A DNA stretch of 64,000 nucleotides, taken from NCBI RefSeq assembly GCF_024199945.1, contig NZ_JANADP010000001.1, forward strand, positions 3,348,001 through 3,412,000, read 5' to 3'. Source of the DNA: Bradyrhizobium sp. CCGUVB4N (GTDB lineage: Bacteria; Pseudomonadota; Alphaproteobacteria; Rhizobiales; Xanthobacteraceae). Shown one piece after another: positions 61,717 through 64,000 of the stretch. The notes beneath the pieces are model-generated. The model saw only the letters and a list, made by a program, of their open reading frames with translations. It was not told the origin of the DNA and ran no database searches. How positions within the stretch are numbered: the first letter of the stretch is position 1; the number at the start of each line of letters is the position of its first letter. Both the position numbers and the translations under genes were made by a program.

Positions 61717-63174
61717 TCAGACGAGTCCGAGCCAGTGCCACCAGGTCGCGGCGCACAGCGCATAGAGCAGGCAGGCGACGATGCAGATGATCACGCCGAC
61801 TTTCGGGAAGTCTTCGACGCGAAGCCGGCCGGTGCCATAGACGAGGATGTTCGGCAGGGTGTTGTAGAACATCAGCAGCGGGTAGCCGCCGATGATCATG
61901 CCGGCCGGCAGCGCCAGCGCGACCGGGTTGACGCCCGCAGTCGTCGCCATTGCCAGGATGATCGGCAGCAGGGCGGTCGCCATGGCGGTCGTGCCGACGA
62001 ACATCACATGCATGAACTGCACGATGAACATCACGACCACGATGACGACCAGCGCCGAGGCACCGGCGAGGCCAAGCGCGTGGAAGATCGAATTCGCCAG
62101 CCAGTTGGCGGCGCCGGTCTTCAGCAGAATGTCGCCGAGCGAGACGCCGCCGCCCGCAATCAGCAGCACCTGCCAGGAGACGCCTTTGTTGGCATCGTTC
62201 CAGTCCATCACGCCGAAGCGCGGCAGAAACAGGAGGCAGGCCCCCATCAGGCAGACGACGGTCGTGTCCAGTCCGGTCAGACCCTGCGTCGCCCAGAGGC
62301 AGGTCACAAGGACGAACACGGTCAGCGCGCGCCATTCGGCGGATGTCATCCGGCCCATCGCGGCGAGATTCTGCGTTATCCGTGCGTCGGCCTGCTCGTG
62401 ACCGGCTTTGAATTCCGGCGGAAACACCCGCTGGATCACCCACCAGGTGAACAGGGTCATCGCCAGCGCCGGCGGGAATCCATAGAGCAGCCATTCGGCA
62501 TAGGTGATGGTGTGGCCGCTCGTCTTGGCGACGAACTCGACCGTGACGGGATTCGGCACCGTGGCCGTCAGCACACCGGCGCCGATCGTCGCGTTCGTCA
62601 TCGTCAAGGTGAGGAGCAGGTTGATCGCAAACGGCGAGCGCGCGCCGGCTCCGAAGATCGTCAGGATACTGAGGCATTCCGGCAGCAGGATTGCCGTGCG
62701 CGCCGTCGACGACGGCACGAGGAAGGCGAGGGCGATATTGACCAGCGTCACGCCGAGCGTGATCCGTGTCGGCTCGCTGCCGAAGCGCGCCAGGATGATG
62801 TAGGTGATCCGCTCGGCAAGGCGCGTCTTCACCATTGCGGTCGCGAGGATGAAGGCGCCGACGATCAGATACACCGGCGAGGCGGAGAAGCCGTCGAGCG
62901 CAGTCCGCAGCGGGGCCGTTCCGGTCAGCACCGCAAGCGGAACGACCATCAGGCTCGCGATCGCGAGCGGTATCGCTTCGGTCAGATAGAGCACGAAAAT
63001 GCCCCCGAACAGCGCCAGCGCCTTGTGGCCCTGCAAGGACAGCGTCTCCGGGGTGGGGCTGAGCCAGATGGCGGCCGCGACGACGACGGCGAGGGGAACG
63101 CCGATCGCCCTCAGCATCGCCTCCAGCGATCGGGGCGCGTGCGCGCCGGCCTCCGCGTGAGCGTGAGATGACAC
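61717..63174 (-). CDS. DASS/SLC13 family di- or tricarboxylate transporter
   Basis: 485 residues from GTG at 63174, with AGGGAGAA upstream. About 12 membrane segments; sodium/substrate hairpins are FLVPSSTARTAILLPECLS and FMHVMFVGTTAMATALLPII, the repeat-related S-x-T motifs of the family. Ends 35 bases before the CoA-transferase gene, so it opens the operon. It would bring in succinate, malate, citrate or a similar acid with sodium. Which acid cannot be told. Confidence 0.93.
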   Translation of the reverse strand: MSSHAHAEAGAHAPRSLEAMLRAIGVPLAVVVAAAIWLSPTPETLSLQGHKALALFGGIFVLYLTEAIPLAIASLMVVPLAVLTGTAPLRTALDGFSASPVYLIVGAFILATAMVKTRLAERITYIILARFGSEPTRITLGVTLVNIALAFLVPSSTARTAILLPECLSILTIFGAGARSPFAINLLLTLTMTNATIGAGVLTATVPNPVTVEFVAKTSGHTITYAEWLLYGFPPALAMTLFTWWVIQRVFPPEFKAGHEQADARITQNLAAMGRMTSAEWRALTVFVLVTCLWATQGLTGLDTTVVCLMGACLLFLPRFGVMDWNDANKGVSWQVLLIAGGGVSLGDILLKTGAANWLANSIFHALGLAGASALVVIVVVMFIVQFMHVMFVGTTAMATALLPIILAMATTAGVNPVALALPAGMIIGGYPLLMFYNTLPNILVYGTGRLRVEDFPKVGVIICIVACLLYALCAATWWHWLGLV

Positions 63175-63523
63175 GAGTTTTCTCCCTGTCGAAGCATGCG
63201 GCGATGGATCGGTGCCATCACGGTTTTGGAGCCGTGCTTCGGGGATGCGAGTAGCTTGGCCGCCGGATCTGCGTCCAATTGCAAGTTTTCAGGAGACCAT
63301 AACCCGCAGGAATGTGCGGCGTTCGCGACGACGAGCGATCTTGCAACCTTGGCGAGGATTACGTCCAGGTGCCACCGGGACGGGGCTCCGGGAACCTGTG
63401 TTGCGCTGCGCCCCAAGCGATTCAGCTTTTGGTCGAACCGCTCCGAATGGTGCTTGTTCTCCCAAGCCATCGCGATAGGATTGTACCGTTATACCAAGTC
63501 AATTTGCACGAAGGTCTTTTGAG
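63175..63523. other. 349-base intergenic region
   Basis: No gene was recognised. It must contain the promoter of the minus-strand operon and that of the plus-strand gene at 63524. No clear -35/-10 pairs, operator repeats or terminators stood out. Confidence 0.5.
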
Positions 63524-64000
63524 ATGAGCATCAATTCCGCGATGCCGCTTGACGCCCGTCGAAATTTCACGCCCCTGCGAAAGTTGCTCGCCCTTGCCAT
63601 CCTGCTCGGATCGAGCGGATCCGCCGCCGCACTGACCAAGGAGGCGGCGATCGAGAACTGCCGGATGACCGTCGGCAAGCCGATCGTGCAGGCCTGCATG
63701 CAGGCCCAGGGAGGCCGCAGGGCTGGTGCCGATATCGAGGGCTGTCGCGCCAAGGCCAAACCGCAGGTCCACGCCTGCGTGCTCGCCGCGCTCAATGCCG
63801 CGAACGGACGCGCCAATGTCGCCGTCGAGGCGCCGAAGGAGGAGGCGCCCAAGCTGGCGCCGGGGACCGCGCTGCCGAAGGATTTCATCGCGCCGCCGCG
63901 CACCATCTCCGACATCACCGCGATCCTCGACAGCGAAAAGCCGAACGAAAAGCTGATCGCTGAGCTGAAGCAGGACGCGGATTCGGCTCCCACCGGCAAG
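63524..64000 (+). CDS. Secreted protein, partial (possible start of a TPR-type protein)
   Basis: 159 residues are visible before the window ends. A signal peptide precedes ALTKEAAIENCRMTVGKP; Cys residues at 47, 58, 74 and 86 (ENCR, QACMQ, EGCRAK, HACVLA) make two possible disulfides. Then comes an Ala/Lys/Glu/Pro-rich linker and a helix ISDITAILDSEKPNEKLIAE. The linker plus helix reminds me of the N-terminus of large rhizobial proteins with tetratricopeptide repeats, but without the rest this is a guess. Confidence 0.6.
   Translation, partial: MSINSAMPLDARRNFTPLRKLLALAILLGSSGSAAALTKEAAIENCRMTVGKPIVQACMQAQGGRRAGADIEGCRAKAKPQVHACVLAALNAANGRANVAVEAPKEEAPKLAPGTALPKDFIAPPRTISDITAILDSEKPNEKLIAELKQDADSAPTGK

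Noticed and set aside
61682-62677. Upstream extension of the CoA-transferase frame to 757 codons
   Set aside because: The first 330 residues overlap the DASS transporter gene in another frame and are Arg-rich; the real start is the ATG at 61681 with a good ribosome binding site.

Overview
The window reads as ordinary chromosome of a GC-rich alphaproteobacterium, most likely Bradyrhizobium or a close relative (inference). The reasons are the gene families present: a MucR/Ros regulator, an EcfF-OsrA-type sigma/anti-sigma pair with cysteines at the expected places, the TIGR03808/TIGR03809 pair, DUF5330, DUF2336 and DUF1491 proteins, an EcfG-type stress promoter, and dispersed GTAGGGTGGGCAAAG-type palindromic repeats. 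No tRNA, rRNA, CRISPR array or prophage was seen.

Layout. 1-5.7 kb: tail of dnaE2, a HEATH-motif protein, an SDR, a small membrane protein, an intact IS1182-type insertion sequence with a CTAG target duplication, and a family III CoA-transferase. 5.9-10.3 kb: a heavy-metal-type RND efflux pair. 10.3-14.8 kb (minus): LysE exporter, amidohydrolase, P-loop kinase-like protein, HigBA-like toxin-antitoxin pair, TolC. 15-17.7 kb: acetyl-CoA hydrolase and crotonase. 17.8-22.3 kb: secreted Lys/Ala-rich protein, ecfF-osrA with a readable promoter, DUF2336 and GGDEF proteins. 22.7-25.7 kb: a second ECF sigma factor, overlapping anti-sigma and a secreted subtilase. 26.2-28.4 kb: TIGR03809 and Tat-exported beta-helix protein.

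28.6-39.9 kb (all minus): pyroglutamyl-peptidase-like protein and MeaB; Bug-type binding protein; DUF3298 protein; methylmalonyl-CoA mutase large and small subunits with a GFA protein and a small ORF between them; folP-folB-folK; DUF4332 and DUF2267/2780-like proteins. Together MeaB and the two mutase subunits give the propionate/methylmalonyl-CoA to succinyl-CoA step and its cofactor chaperone. 40.3-48.8 kb: HerA-like ATPase, two GT-C glycosyltransferases, M20 peptidase, class II aldolase, and an EcfG-promoter-linked membrane protein. 49-56 kb: MucR with a degraded zinc site, SufE, DUF5330, PAS histidine kinase overlapping a peptidoglycan-binding protein, DUF1491, a second DUF2336 protein, a 62-residue protein and a lipoprotein.

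56.1-63.2 kb is the most interesting stretch. A LysR regulator sits divergent to an MFS carrier, and next to them is a tight minus-strand operon: DASS/SLC13 carboxylate transporter, family III CoA-transferase, a short citrate-synthase-fold (citryl-CoA-lyase-like) enzyme and an amidohydrolase. It looks like import, CoA activation and retro-aldol cleavage of a di- or tricarboxylic acid whose identity is unknown. The window ends inside a secreted protein gene.
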